Origin: JAICIG01 sp035532215
Lineage (GTDB): Bacteria; Planctomycetota; Planctomycetia; Pirellulales; JAICIG01
DNA: 16,713 nt
Assembly (NCBI GenBank): GCA_035532215.1
Contig: DATKRK010000339.1
Coordinates: 1 to 16,713 of the forward strand
Reading direction: 5' to 3'
Under the pieces are notes generated by a model that was not told the DNA's origin, did no database searches, and worked only from the letters and a program-made list of their open reading frames with translations. The position numbers were made by a program, and so were the translations under genes. Below are positions 1 through 8,400 of this stretch, piece by piece (position 1 is the first letter of the stretch; each line of letters begins with the position of its first letter).

Positions 1-37
1 CTCGCAAGCTCGCTCTCTCCACCCTACACTGGTAAGC

Positions 38-1375
38 ATGACTCGATTACTTATTCGCTTGTCGATCTTGCTCCTCGCCGCGAGCTTCGCGCATGCGGCG
101 GAACGGCCCAACGTGCTGTTTCTGCTCACCGACGATCAGCGGGCCGACACCATCCATGCCCTGGGCAACGGCGCGATCGCAACGCCCCATCTCGACGGGC
201 TGGTGCGCGCGGGCTTCGTTTGCCGCAACGCCTATTGCATGGGCAGCTTCGCCACGCCCGCCGTTTGCTTGCCCAGCCGCACCATGTTGCTGAGCGGTCG
301 CTCGCTGTTTCACATCGAGCCGGGCGCCAACGGGGTTTACGACGCCAACCTCCCGCGGTCGTTCAACGCGGCCGGCTACGTCACTTATCACCACGGCAAG
401 CGCGGCAACACGCCGCTGGGCATTCACAAAGGATTCCAGATCAACAAGTATCTGGCCAACGACGAGGCGGAACGCCGCTCCGGCCAGCCGGGCAAAGAAA
501 TCGCCGACGCCGCGATCGAATTTCTCACAAAGCAGACCGGCGAAAAGCCGTTCTTGATGTATCTGGCCTTCGCCAACCCGCACGATCCGCGCGTCGTCAA
601 CCGTGAAGATCGGGCAAAGTACCTTGACGCGGACATGCCGTTGCCGGGCAACTATCTGCCGTTGCACCCCTTCGACAACGGCGAGCTGACGGTCCGCGAC
701 GAGCGGCTGGCTCCTTGGCCGCGGCAGCCAGACGAGATCCGCCGGCAGCTCGCCGATTATTACGGCGTGATTACACACCTCGACCGTGAGATCGGCCGCG
801 TGCTGGCCGCCTTGCGCGAGGCCGGGCAATACGACAACACGATCATCGTCTTCTCGTCGGATCACGGCCTGGCTTTGGGAAGCCATGGGCTGATGGGCAA
901 GCAGAGTCTCTATGAGCACAGCATGAAGTCGCCGCTGATCTTCGCCGGGCCGGGAATCGCCCACGGCGAGTCCGACGCCTTCGTTTATCTTTACGACATC
1001 TTTCCCACGCTTTGCGAGCTGGCGAAGATCGACGCGCCCGCCGCCATCGACGGGAAAAGTTTTGCGGGCATCGTCCGCGGCCAACCGGGGCAGGCGCGAG
1101 ACACGGTGTTTCTGGCCTATCGCGAAGTGCAACGGGCCGTGCGTCAAGCCGATTGGAAGCTGATTCGCTACCCGAAGATCAACGAGACGCAGTTGTTCAA
1201 CCTGCGCGACGACCCCGACGAGCGGCACAACCTGGCCGCGGCCGATCCTGACCGGGCAAAGCGCCTGATGACGGTGTTGGAGCAACAGCAGCGGATTTAC
1301 GGCGACAAATTGCCGCTGGTCTCCGAGCATCCCGCCGCGCGCGACGTGACCGCCGAGCAGCTCAACCGCCGGTAG
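38..1375 (+). CDS. Secreted type I sulfatase (formylglycine-dependent)
   Basis: This 445-residue protein is a sulfatase of the alkaline-phosphatase superfamily, which hydrolyses sulfate esters with a cysteine-derived formylglycine. Residues 1-20 form a signal peptide (basic start, LLIRLSILLLAASF core, AHA before the cut), so it should act in the periplasm or outside the cell. The mature protein opens with RPNVLFLLTDDQRADT, whose Asp32-Asp33 are metal ligands. The modification motif C-x-P-S-R is Cys77-Leu-Pro79-Ser-Arg81. SSDHG at 273-277 and GKQSLYEHSMKSPLIF from 287 are the usual second metal-binding and substrate-side segments. The length is normal for single-domain sulfatases. The start is chosen because the signal peptide begins exactly there. 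The family resembles choline/iduronate-sulfatase-like enzymes, but the substrate cannot be read from sequence; planctomycetes carry many such genes for sulfated polysaccharides. No sulfatase-modifying enzyme is in the window. Confidence 0.95.
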   Translation: MTRLLIRLSILLLAASFAHAAERPNVLFLLTDDQRADTIHALGNGAIATPHLDGLVRAGFVCRNAYCMGSFATPAVCLPSRTMLLSGRSLFHIEPGANGVYDANLPRSFNAAGYVTYHHGKRGNTPLGIHKGFQINKYLANDEAERRSGQPGKEIADAAIEFLTKQTGEKPFLMYLAFANPHDPRVVNREDRAKYLDADMPLPGNYLPLHPFDNGELTVRDERLAPWPRQPDEIRRQLADYYGVITHLDREIGRVLAALREAGQYDNTIIVFSSDHGLALGSHGLMGKQSLYEHSMKSPLIFAGPGIAHGESDAFVYLYDIFPTLCELAKIDAPAAIDGKSFAGIVRGQPGQARDTVFLAYREVQRAVRQADWKLIRYPKINETQLFNLRDDPDERHNLAAADPDRAKRLMTVLEQQQRIYGDKLPLVSEHPAARDVTAEQLNRR

Positions 1376-1407
1376 TGCTCCGTCATTGGGCAACTGGGTA
1401 TACTGAA

Positions 1408-1450
1408 CGCATCCGACTCGCGCCTCGCGGGTCGGATGTGCTTCGTTTTT
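1408..1450 (+). terminator. Strong hairpin followed by a T-run after the sulfatase gene
   Basis: Positions 1408-1421 pair with 1427-1440 to give a stem of about 14 bp (two G-T wobbles) around the loop GCCTC. After a 4-nt gap (1441-1444), a run of six T follows at 1445-1450. This has the form of an intrinsic terminator for the sulfatase transcript. A possible -10 box, TATACT at 1399-1404, lies just upstream with no good -35. If transcription starts there, the hairpin would instead sit at the very 5' end of the mRNA of the next gene. Confidence 0.6.
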
Positions 1451-1467
1451 TGTGGGAGTTCGTTTCC

Positions 1468-2202
1468 ATGCCTGTACACGACTGGACTCGCGCGAGTGCG
1501 GGCGCGTTCCACGACTTCCACTGCACCTGGATTCCGTTGATCAAGATTCGGCTCAACGACGGGCTGCTGCCTTCCGGTTACTATGCGCAGGTCGAACAGG
1601 CAGCCGGTGACCTTAAGGCCGACATCTTGACTGTTCAAACCGACGCGGGCCCTGCGGCTGAGCACGAAGAACCGGGCGGCATTACGGTGAGCGTCGCGCC
1701 ACCCGAGGTCGAAATCACGGCGTCGCTGGAGGCGGCCCATTACGCCTCGCACCGACGGCGGTTGACGGTGCGGCATTCGAGCGACGATCGAGTGGTCGCG
1801 GTGATCGAGGTGGTCTCGCCCGGAAACAAAGCCGGCCGGCGCCCGTGGCGAAAGTTCGTCGAGAAGACGGCCGGGCTGATCCTGGAGGCAACGCACCTGC
1901 TGATCGTCGACTTGTTTCCTCCCGGCCCGCGCGACCCGCAAGGAGTTCATGGCGCGGTCTGGGCGGATCTCGGCGACGACTCCTACACGATTCCAACGGG
2001 CAAGCCACTGACCCTGGCGGCCTACGCGGCCGACGACATTCCGCGGGCCTATGTGCAGCCACTGGCTGTGGGAGACGTCCTGCCGCCGATGCCGCTGTTT
2101 CTCACGCCGGAGACCTATATCCCTGTTCCCCTCGAAGAAACGTATCAGGCGGCTTATCACAGTGTGCCGCGGCGCTGGCGGACCGTGCTGGAAGCGACGT
2201 GA
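1468..2202 (+). CDS. DUF4058-like protein of unknown function
   Basis: This 244-residue soluble protein has no signal peptide or membrane segment. The opening MPVHDWTRASAGAFHDFHCTW, the segment LLPSGYYAQVEQ (33-44) and the central VVAVIEVVSPGNKAG (109-123) followed by HLLIVDLFPPGPRDPQG (143-159) match what I recall of DUF4058-related proteins common in planctomycetes and cyanobacteria. The IEV-SP segment on a beta strand recalls nuclease-fold cores such as Uma2, but I see no complete catalytic set. The start at 1468 is preferred over an in-frame ATG at 1375. GGGAG at 1454-1458 lies 9 nt upstream of it, and the conserved MPVHDW begins there; the earlier start would translate through the hairpin. 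It converges on the next gene with only 3 bp between the stop codons. Confidence 0.85.
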   Translation: MPVHDWTRASAGAFHDFHCTWIPLIKIRLNDGLLPSGYYAQVEQAAGDLKADILTVQTDAGPAAEHEEPGGITVSVAPPEVEITASLEAAHYASHRRRLTVRHSSDDRVVAVIEVVSPGNKAGRRPWRKFVEKTAGLILEATHLLIVDLFPPGPRDPQGVHGAVWADLGDDSYTIPTGKPLTLAAYAADDIPRAYVQPLAVGDVLPPMPLFLTPETYIPVPLEETYQAAYHSVPRRWRTVLEAT

Positions 2203-2205
2203 GCA

Positions 2206-3534
2206 TCAATCGGTGCAACTCGGCCGCAGCAATTGCAGCAGCTTCATCGCGGCGGCCTCGGCGAATTCACGGTCGTTGATATGCAGGTCGAGTTCGACGA
2301 TCTCGAACCGGTCGCAAGCAGCCGAGCGGAGGGCATCAAACATCGCCTCTCGCGCGGCGGCGTCGCAAAACGGCTGACCTTCGCAGTCGAGGGCCGAAAC
2401 TCCTCGTCGCGGCAGCACCACCGCCACCGGTCCGCTCGCTGCCGCAAGCTTTCGGCCGATGTCGGCGCCGATCGCCGCGCTCTCGCTCTCCGTGGTCCGC
2501 ATCAGCGTGACGTTGGCGTTGTGGCGATAGAACTTGCGGCCGGCAAACCGGGCCGGCACGCTTTCGGGAGCATAAAAATTGACCATGTCGGTCGCTCCCA
2601 CCGAAACCACCTGCGGCACGCCGCGGCCGGCCGCTGCCGTGAGGCGGTCGGGGCCGGCCGTCAAAAAGCCGCCCACCAGTTCGTCGGCCAGCTCGGTCGT
2701 GGTCATGTCGAGCACGCCGGCAATCAGCCCGTCGGCGACGAGCGACTCCATCGCTTGGCCTCCGTTGCCGGTGGCGTGAAAGACCAGCACTTCGTAGCCG
2801 GCCTCCTCCAACAGCTTCCGGGCGTGCTCGACGCACGGCGTGGTGACGCCGAACATGGTGGCGGCGATCAGCGGGCGATCGGCCGGCTCCGCCGCCCGGT
2901 GCTGTTCGCCGTGGGGCGGCCTTCCCAGGCCGTCCGCTCTTTCCGGGCCTTCTTCGAATTCAGACGGCCTGGGAAGGCCGCCCCACGCAGAGCCTTCGTG
3001 CGGTCGACCACCGAACCGCACCATGCCGGCCATCGCCCAGGCGGCGTTGGCGAGCGTGGCCCGACTGATGCGATTGACGCCCGAAATATCGACGACCGAG
3101 TTCAGCATCAAGATGTCTTTGTCGCCGACGAACTGCCGCACCTGGCCTGAAGCGAGCGTGCTCAACATGAGCTTGGGCACGCCCAGCGGAAGCACGCGCA
3201 TGGCGGCCGTGCCGATGGTCGTGCCGGCCGAGCCGCCGATGGCCAGCACGCCATCGACCTGGCCCGCGGCGTGGAGCCGGGCAATCAGCTTTGCGGCGCT
3301 GTCCGCGGCGGCGGTGACGGCCTGGCCCCTTTCTGCGGCCGACACGAGGCTGGCAAGGTCATACCCGCCCTCGGCAAACAGGGCCTCGCGTGTGACGTCG
3401 GCGGCGACTGCGGCGGTTCCCAGGCAGCCGGCGTCGACCAACGTGACGGCAACTTCGGCCTGTCGGAGCAATTCGCGAATGAAGTCGGCTTCTCGTCCCT
3501 TGGTATCGAGAGTGGCCAGCAAGTAGACGCTCAT
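2206..3534 (-). CDS. Tm-1-like ATP-binding domain protein (UPF0261 family)
   Basis: This 442-residue cytoplasmic protein is recognised from MSVYLLATLDTKGREADFIR at the start, GVLAIGGSAGTTIGTAAM (95-112), PLIAATMFGVTTPCVEHARK (221-240), VFHATGNGGQAMESL (251-265) and LDLHINDREFAEAAA (415-429). The family takes its name from the tomato Tm-1 resistance protein, whose N-terminal part binds ATP. Its bacterial role is unknown, and many members occur in catabolic gene clusters. The two domains are joined here by an unusual segment, residues about 178-220, rich in G, P, R and E, which the family does not normally carry. It coincides with a long inverted DNA repeat and is best explained as an in-frame insertion, since the flanking family motifs continue without a frameshift. 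Whether the protein still folds is uncertain. GGAG lies about 12 nt upstream of the ATG. Confidence 0.9.
   Translation of the reverse strand: MSVYLLATLDTKGREADFIRELLRQAEVAVTLVDAGCLGTAAVAADVTREALFAEGGYDLASLVSAAERGQAVTAAADSAAKLIARLHAAGQVDGVLAIGGSAGTTIGTAAMRVLPLGVPKLMLSTLASGQVRQFVGDKDILMLNSVVDISGVNRISRATLANAAWAMAGMVRFGGRPHEGSAWGGLPRPSEFEEGPERADGLGRPPHGEQHRAAEPADRPLIAATMFGVTTPCVEHARKLLEEAGYEVLVFHATGNGGQAMESLVADGLIAGVLDMTTTELADELVGGFLTAGPDRLTAAAGRGVPQVVSVGATDMVNFYAPESVPARFAGRKFYRHNANVTLMRTTESESAAIGADIGRKLAAASGPVAVVLPRRGVSALDCEGQPFCDAAAREAMFDALRSAACDRFEIVELDLHINDREFAEAAAMKLLQLLRPSCTD
2910..2987. repeat. Palindromic repeat element inserted in frame in the Tm-1-like gene
   Basis: Positions 2910-2934 and 2963-2987 are perfect 25-nt inverted copies of each other, separated by 28 nt. 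The element lies wholly inside the coding sequence and encodes residues about 183-209 of the Tm-1-like protein, read as WGGLPRPSEF and then GLGRPPHG on the two arms. It keeps the reading frame. I take it to be a dispersed palindromic element comparable in kind to the Rickettsia elements that insert into genes. A second GC-rich inverted repeat of related look (GGGCTGGGAAGCCC) lies at 16273-16286, but no other full copy is present in the window. Confidence 0.85.
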
Positions 3535-3631
3535 CGCCGCAGGTTATCTCCGCTGAAGCAAGGAGACGATACACATGGCCGGTGCCGGAATAGCTGCCAG
3601 TGACGCGGAGCGGGTTTTCGGTTTTCGGGAA

Positions 3632-3705
3632 TGGGCGGCACAGGACTCGAACCTGTGACTTCCACCGTGTGAGGATGGCGCTCTAACCAACTGAGCTAGC
3701 CGCCC
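3632..3705 (-). tRNA. tRNA-Val, anticodon CAC
   Basis: Read on the minus strand, this 74-nt cloverleaf has acceptor GGGCGGC paired with GCCGCCC, D arm GCTC...GAGC around AGTTGGTTA, and anticodon stem CCATC/GGTGG with loop CTCACAC. The anticodon at positions 34-36 is CAC, which reads GUG. The variable loop is AAGTC, the T arm is ACAGG-TTCGAGT-CCTGT, and the discriminator base is A at 3632. The CCA end is not encoded (the next bases on this strand are TTC), so it must be added enzymatically. It lies upstream of the Tm-1-like gene on the same strand. Its 3' end faces that gene, not the defence locus, so it does not look like the integration site of the latter. Confidence 0.96.
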
Positions 3706-4002
3706 GAAACCACCGAATATAGACGAGCAGGTGGCTTCGGACAAGCTTCCTTGTTTTCCACGGCGCCACCCAAAAGTCGCGGCCGCCCGGCTCGGCCAGC
3801 CGGCCGGACAGATCGCGATCGATCTCCCGAATGTAGTTCTGGTCCCCATCTTCTGGTTCACCGTGCCGACCGTCCCTTCCGCGAGCCATTCTTCGTGGAT
3901 CGTGGCCGTCGCACTGGCGGCGGCTGACGGGGCGCCGGCGGTCGCCGTGCCCCGCCGTCTGCTCGACGCCGACCTGCACGCGGTAATCAGTCGCCGGCCC
4001 CC

Positions 4003-4039
4003 GTTTCAATCCCCGCGATGCCGGGGCAGCATGTCGGCG
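4003..4039 (-). repeat. Single CRISPR-repeat-like motif (no array)
   Basis: On the minus strand this reads CCCCGGCATCGCGGGG followed directly by ATTGAAAC, that is, a short stem followed by the 3' handle typical of type I and type III CRISPR repeats. The 37-nt span would be a normal repeat length. No second copy is found at one repeat-plus-spacer distance on either side, so this is at most an orphan repeat left from a lost array. Chance is possible because the region is GC-rich, and the stop codon of a small open frame overlaps the handle. Confidence 0.3.
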
Positions 4040-4206
4040 GGCCGGGATTCAGGGTTCAGGGCCCGGGGTTTGGTCCGGCGTGGTTTGCGGGCCGCGCGTT
4101 GTTTCAAGATGCCTGCCGCCGCTTGCTCGATGGGAATCCGCGCCTGCCGCTCGTAGGCCGCGCGGGCGCGGTTGGCGTGGTCCGGACGCCGTCCACCACG
4201 GTGCAA
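4006..4206 (-). pseudogene. Possible remnant of a helix-turn-helix protein C-terminus
   Basis: The frame reads LTPAIYKALHRGGRRPDHAN (beginning slightly upstream, near 4233) and continues RARAAYERQARIPIEQAAAG. This resembles the recognition helix and following 'R-x-P-x...IP' segment of Cro/XRE-type DNA-binding domains. The first helices expected upstream are absent in this frame: a stop lies just before LTPAIYK, and nothing suitable appears in the other two frames. I therefore read it as a fragment. It lacks a ribosome site and a good start codon (TTG at 4204-4206 is the first near-start). The resemblance is by eye and covers fewer than 45 residues. Confidence 0.25.
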
Positions 4207-4509
4207 GGCTTTGTAAATGGCAGGCGTCAGTCGTCAGGTGTTTGGGGCGGGCCGTGGTCGCGGGTCCAGGCCAACCCTTCCACGCCGTCTTTTTCTTCTA
4301 AACGGTACTGCCCGCCGCCGCAAGCGACTTGCCCCCTGTGGCGTTCCGGGAAGCGGATTCGGCAGCGGTTCGCAGGTCGCGGAACGTGGGACCGCATCAG
4401 CCGCTCAATGCTCGCCGATCTCGAGCTGGTGATGCCGCCGCTTGAACACTTACTTGCCCACCGTTAAGTTGGGTATTCGTCAAGCTGGTGTTACCAAACG
4501 GGGTTCATC

Positions 4510-5324
4510 ATGAATAAGCGGCGGGTGCTGGTTGCCTGGATCGGGCACAGCGACCTCAAGGCCATGGCTGCCTCGTGGAAGAACTCGGCCGGCGCCGAGA
4601 TTCTCGCCGAGCTCGGCGGCGCGCAACCCACCGCCCGCGAGATTGGTCCCATCAAAGCGCTGATTGACGCGGAGCCGTTCGACGAAATCCGCCTTCTCAG
4701 CAATTTTCGGCCTGCCTGGAACAAGTCGTATCGCGATTGGCTCGGCAAGAAGGCCACGATCATCCGCGTCGAACTGGAAAAGCCGACCGACTACCCGGCC
4801 ATCTTCCGTAGCGCCGACGCCGAGCTCGCCAGGCTCGCGCGCGAGACGGCCGACAATCCGGTCGAACTCTGCATTCATCTCAGCCCCGGCACGCCGCCAT
4901 GGCCGCCGTTTGGCTGCTGCTGGGAAAGACCCGCTACCCGGCGACCTTTTATGAAACGCACCAGGGCAAGGCGTGGAAGACGGAGATCCCGTTCGACCTG
5001 ACCATCGACGTTTTGCCCGAACTATTGCGTGGCGCCGACACGAAGTTCGAGCACCTTGCCTCGCACGCTCCCAGCCAGGTGGAAGGATTCGGCGACATTG
5101 TCGGCGAGAGCCAGGCCATCCGCGTGGCGGTAGGTCGGGCAAAGCGCGCCGCCCTGCACGGCGTGTCGGTCCTGCTGCTCGGCGAAAGCGGCACCGGCAA
5201 GGAGATGTTCGCGCAGCCCATTCACAAGGCCAGCCCGCGGCGTACGGGGCCCTTTCTGGCCGTGAATTGCGCGGCCCTCTCGCGCGAGCTGCTCGAATCG
5301 GAGCCTTTTTGCGGCGGCTGTTGA
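4510..5324 (+). pseudogene. Truncated, frameshifted CARF-sigma54 activator (RtcR-like)
   Basis: The first frame (4510 to about 4896) begins MNKRRVLVAWIGHSDLKAMA and runs to VELCIHLSPGTP, a Rossmann-like CARF domain of the type found in RtcR, the sigma54-dependent activator of RNA-repair operons. The protein continues one frame over from 4899 with MAAVWLLLGKTRYPATFYET, then IPFDLTIDVLPELLRGAD, a linker, and an AAA+ domain. That domain has GFGDIVGESQAI, Walker A GESGTGKE at 5181-5204, and AVNCAALSRELLESE. One missing base near 4897 explains the shift, since family members read SPGTPAMAA there. The AAA+ domain stops after LLESE, before the GAFTGA loop that contacts sigma54, Walker B, and the DNA-binding C-terminus. 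The unusual AQPIHKAS may be further decay. It cannot be a working activator as written. No rtcA or rtcB lies in the window. Confidence 0.85.
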
Positions 5325-5436
5325 TCGTGGTCCAAAGAGAGCCACTTTGGCCGCGGATCGAGGTGGATTGGGGTGTCCGATGGGGAGCCTCATGGCGAGT
5401 GCGCTCGCACAACTTCGCGTCGACGTGCCTCTGGAT
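5325..5436. other. Junction between the broken regulator and the defence operon
   Basis: This short stretch separates the end of RtcR-like homology from the stop codon of the HerA-like gene and must contain the left edge of the acquired segment. A small imperfect hairpin at 5329-5352 (CCAAAG pairing with CTTTGG, plus two outer G-C pairs past a bulge) could act as the 3' end of the minus-strand transcript. It lacks a T-run, so it is not a canonical terminator. I found no direct repeat matching the right-hand junction near 15094-15240. Confidence 0.35.
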
Positions 5437-8400
5437 TTACTTCGGGGAGAGTCTGATGTGGACAGGTGATTTTCGTCCTTCACATAGCCACAGAGCCTCG
5501 TACTTCGGAAGCTGCTTCAGCTTGTCCGTGATGGCGCGCTGGCGGCCGGAGGGTAGAGCGTTCTTTGCGAGATGGCGCGCCGTGTCTTCCGTCACTCGCA
5601 GCAGCAGGTAATTGGCAATGTTGCCGAAAAGCGAACGGTCGAAATCACGGGATTCCTGCGATGCCAGTATTAGCGATAGCCCAAACTTACGGCACTCCTT
5701 TGCCATAGTCGGAATCAGTTTCAACTTTGCGGCCCGGTGCGCTTCGTCGAAAATGATAGAGTGTGTGATCCGATCTTGCTGGCCGCGCTGGTGCATATCC
5801 TGGTATAGGCGATAGAAGGTAAATGCGGCGAACGCCCGTTGGACTGCTTCGTTTTGAGTCTGATGGAGCTGAATCACGACCGGCTGCGACTGATCCAACA
5901 TGCTGGGCGTCTCGACGTGACTGTCGAAAAAGTCATAATCGTCTAGTTCCGTCAGCCGTGCCAACAATGCACGTGTTCCCGCGTCCTTCTTCGGCAGCGA
6001 CCGCAGATAGCCCAGGAACTCGCCAAACTCTGGCGACTCAGGTTGTTTCTTGCCGACACCAATTGGCCAGCCTTTTGCCTCAAATGTCAACTTGATCGCC
6101 GTGCGGAGCGCCTCCAGCTGCAGGTCGCCGAGGTCGGGAAAGACCGCGGAGAAAATGTCCCGAAGCAACCCGGCAGCTTCTACGTGGCCGTGTATCTGAT
6201 GCATTGGAACGCGCATCGGGTTGAAGCCCAGACTCCGCATCCCCGAACGAACCATTCGAGGAATGCGCGGAGCAAGCTTGGCCTCGATGTCCCCATGAAA
6301 GTCGAATACGATCGGCATCACACCGTGATCCGCGAACTGGCAGCAAATGTTGACGAGACATGTCGTCTTCCCGGTGCCTGGTTGGCCGGCGACCAGCAGG
6401 TGGGGATTGCCCGCAATGCTCGGCTCCCAAGTAATGGAGGAGTCATCGCTTGCACGGCCAAGCAGAATTGACGAAGTGAGCGCCGACGCAGGTTGTTTGG
6501 CTGACCGAGTGACTTGCTTTGAGCTGGCCACGGCATGGGTGGCCCGCTCGTTTGGCGATGACGAAGATTTCGCAAGCGAACCAGACGGAGGTCCACACGG
6601 AGGTTCATCAAGGTCGGAGCCATTCAAACCTGACTGGTCGTCGTCCTTTGGGGGCCCTCCGTCGCCTGCGAGCAACTCCTCCACTTCCCGTTCGCCAAGG
6701 TGCCGCAGGTCAATGCGATACGGGGCATCGGCGAGTCGTTCTTCCGTGCCTCGCTGACTGCTACGGATCCACACGCCGACGATTCTCCCGCGCAGCTCGA
6801 CCAGTGCGGGCGACGGACGAAAAAGCCGCATGAGCCAGTCAGCCCATACGGCACGCTGTTCTTTTGTTGCATGCCGGCTCATTGAACCGGCGACGAACAC
6901 CTCCTTGATCATTTCACAGCGCGGCGCGGTGAGAACTGTGGCCTCAACGCCGCCTGGGCTGACGCCGCTAAGGCCATCGCGCACCGCCTCCAGAGTCGCC
7001 AGCACCTGATCCCGAGCCTCGCCGATGCGAGAGTCGGTCGCCCCCAACGGAGAGTCCAGCGAACTTTTCACCTCCAGGCATTCGATTACCAGATGCCGGT
7101 TTTCCTCGCGTAGCGCCAGCAAGTCACAACGTTGTCCCATTTCGCCCAACCCCTGTTGTCCGAGCCGCAGCCAGAGCCGAGCCAATTGCGAGTCGGTGGA
7201 GACGACCAGACTCGCCGGGTGTCGCCGCCGGTGGTCACGAGCCGCCAGCAACAGGCCCATCAGTCCAATTACCTTCTGCTTCACGATTGTGCCGTCGCTC
7301 GATTTTACGAGATCCAGCACGCCACCCCCGACAAGATGAGCACCCTCAGCCAACAGCGTTTCAAGTTGCGGCACGGAGACGAGCAAGTTGGCAGCGTCCT
7401 CCTCAAAGACTGGGCGCATGAGCCGAACCATTGCCAGATAGTCGCCAGCGGTGAGCAATACGTGTCGCTGCCCCTCGCGGCGACGGAGCAGGCGTTTGGC
7501 GTTCATTCCTCCCTCGGCGGGCAGTGCGCGATCAGCAAGGAAAAACCAGCGCGCCGCAAACTCGTCACCGCAGACCGTGCCATCCACAGCCTCCCGAAGA
7601 CCTTGGGCATCGCCCCACGCGTACGAGTTTCCTTCGCTCTCGGCTCCTTCGGCCTTGTTCAACAGTTTAAGGAACTCGCCGAAGGGCGGATCGGTATCGG
7701 CCGGTTCCAATCGGAGCGCGTTTTGAAACTTGTCGAATTTCGGGTTCCGACGAACACAGAACGGGCTCATCGGCAGATGCAGGCCGGCGCCGCCGCGGCG
7801 GATACTGACGCTCGATTCGTCGAAGACAGCGAGCAGATGACACGGATTGTCTTTCAACGCCGCGAGATGTTGCAATAGAGGCTTCGGCTGCCGGTCGACC
7901 CGCAATTCCAAGCGGCCGCTGGCGATCCGTTCTTCCAGAAGGTCGCGTTCGCGGGTGTCAAACGGCAGGGCTTCGTGTAGACGTCCGGCGTGCTCAGGCG
8001 TACCGCGAATCTCGATACACAGGTTAGGGATGAAGTCGCGCTTTCGGCCATCGAGCAGCTTGAGCAAGCCGAGCAGCAATTTACCGGCATGCGGTGGGTT
8101 CAGCAAAACCAGGCGTAGCGGAAACACGTGCTGGCGATGAATGGCGGCGAACCGCTCAACGGCGTACGCGAGCGATTGCTGCCCGTCCTCCGACTGGCAG
8201 GCATTGCGGAGATTTTCGAACGTCGCCAGCCGGTGGATGTCGCTCGACACAGGGAGAATGCGATCCGCGCCGCGATTGCCCGGAAAGCGACTGGCGTAGA
8301 TGACACTTAGGAACTGCTGTGGCTCGCCGACTTCCTCCAACACGGCGCGACGATCCTCTGGAGGCAGTGATTTACCCAGGCCCCTCAGGATCGCGCTGAG

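Larger units (their letters stand above)
3706..4509. other. 800-bp stretch without a convincing intact gene
   Basis: Several short open frames exist on both strands, but none has family resemblance over its length, a ribosome site or continuity. On the minus strand, peptide-like stretches such as IREIDRDLSGRLAEPGG (about 3765-3830) look protein-like but sit in an open frame that runs into the tRNA gene. This suggests decayed coding DNA. The stretch contains the CRISPR-repeat-like motif at 4003-4039, the short helix-turn-helix-like remnant at 4006-4206, and a double TTCAGGG near 4048-4061. Overall it looks like a worn junction between conserved chromosome and accessory DNA. Confidence 0.5.

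Noticed and set aside
47..1393. A 448-codon open frame on the minus strand opposite the sulfatase gene
   Set aside because: It mirrors the sulfatase reading frame, has no family resemblance or ribosome site, and is explained by the GC-rich codon pattern of the real gene.
2233..3526. Long plus-strand open frames opposite the Tm-1-like gene
   Set aside because: The Tm-1-like protein has clear family motifs on the other strand; the opposite frames are composition artefacts.
3632..3705. tRNA-Val as attachment site of the defence locus
   Set aside because: Integrases use the tRNA 3' end, which here faces away from the operon; no copy of the tRNA end is found at the other border and no integrase is present.
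3930..4110. A CRISPR array around the repeat-like motif
   Set aside because: No second matching repeat occurs at repeat-plus-spacer distance; GTTTCAA at 4101 shares only the first seven bases and lies 98 nt away.
5329..5352. Intrinsic terminator for the operon
   Set aside because: The stem is short with a bulge and no T-run follows on the minus strand, so I only mention it as a possible 3' end within the junction entry.
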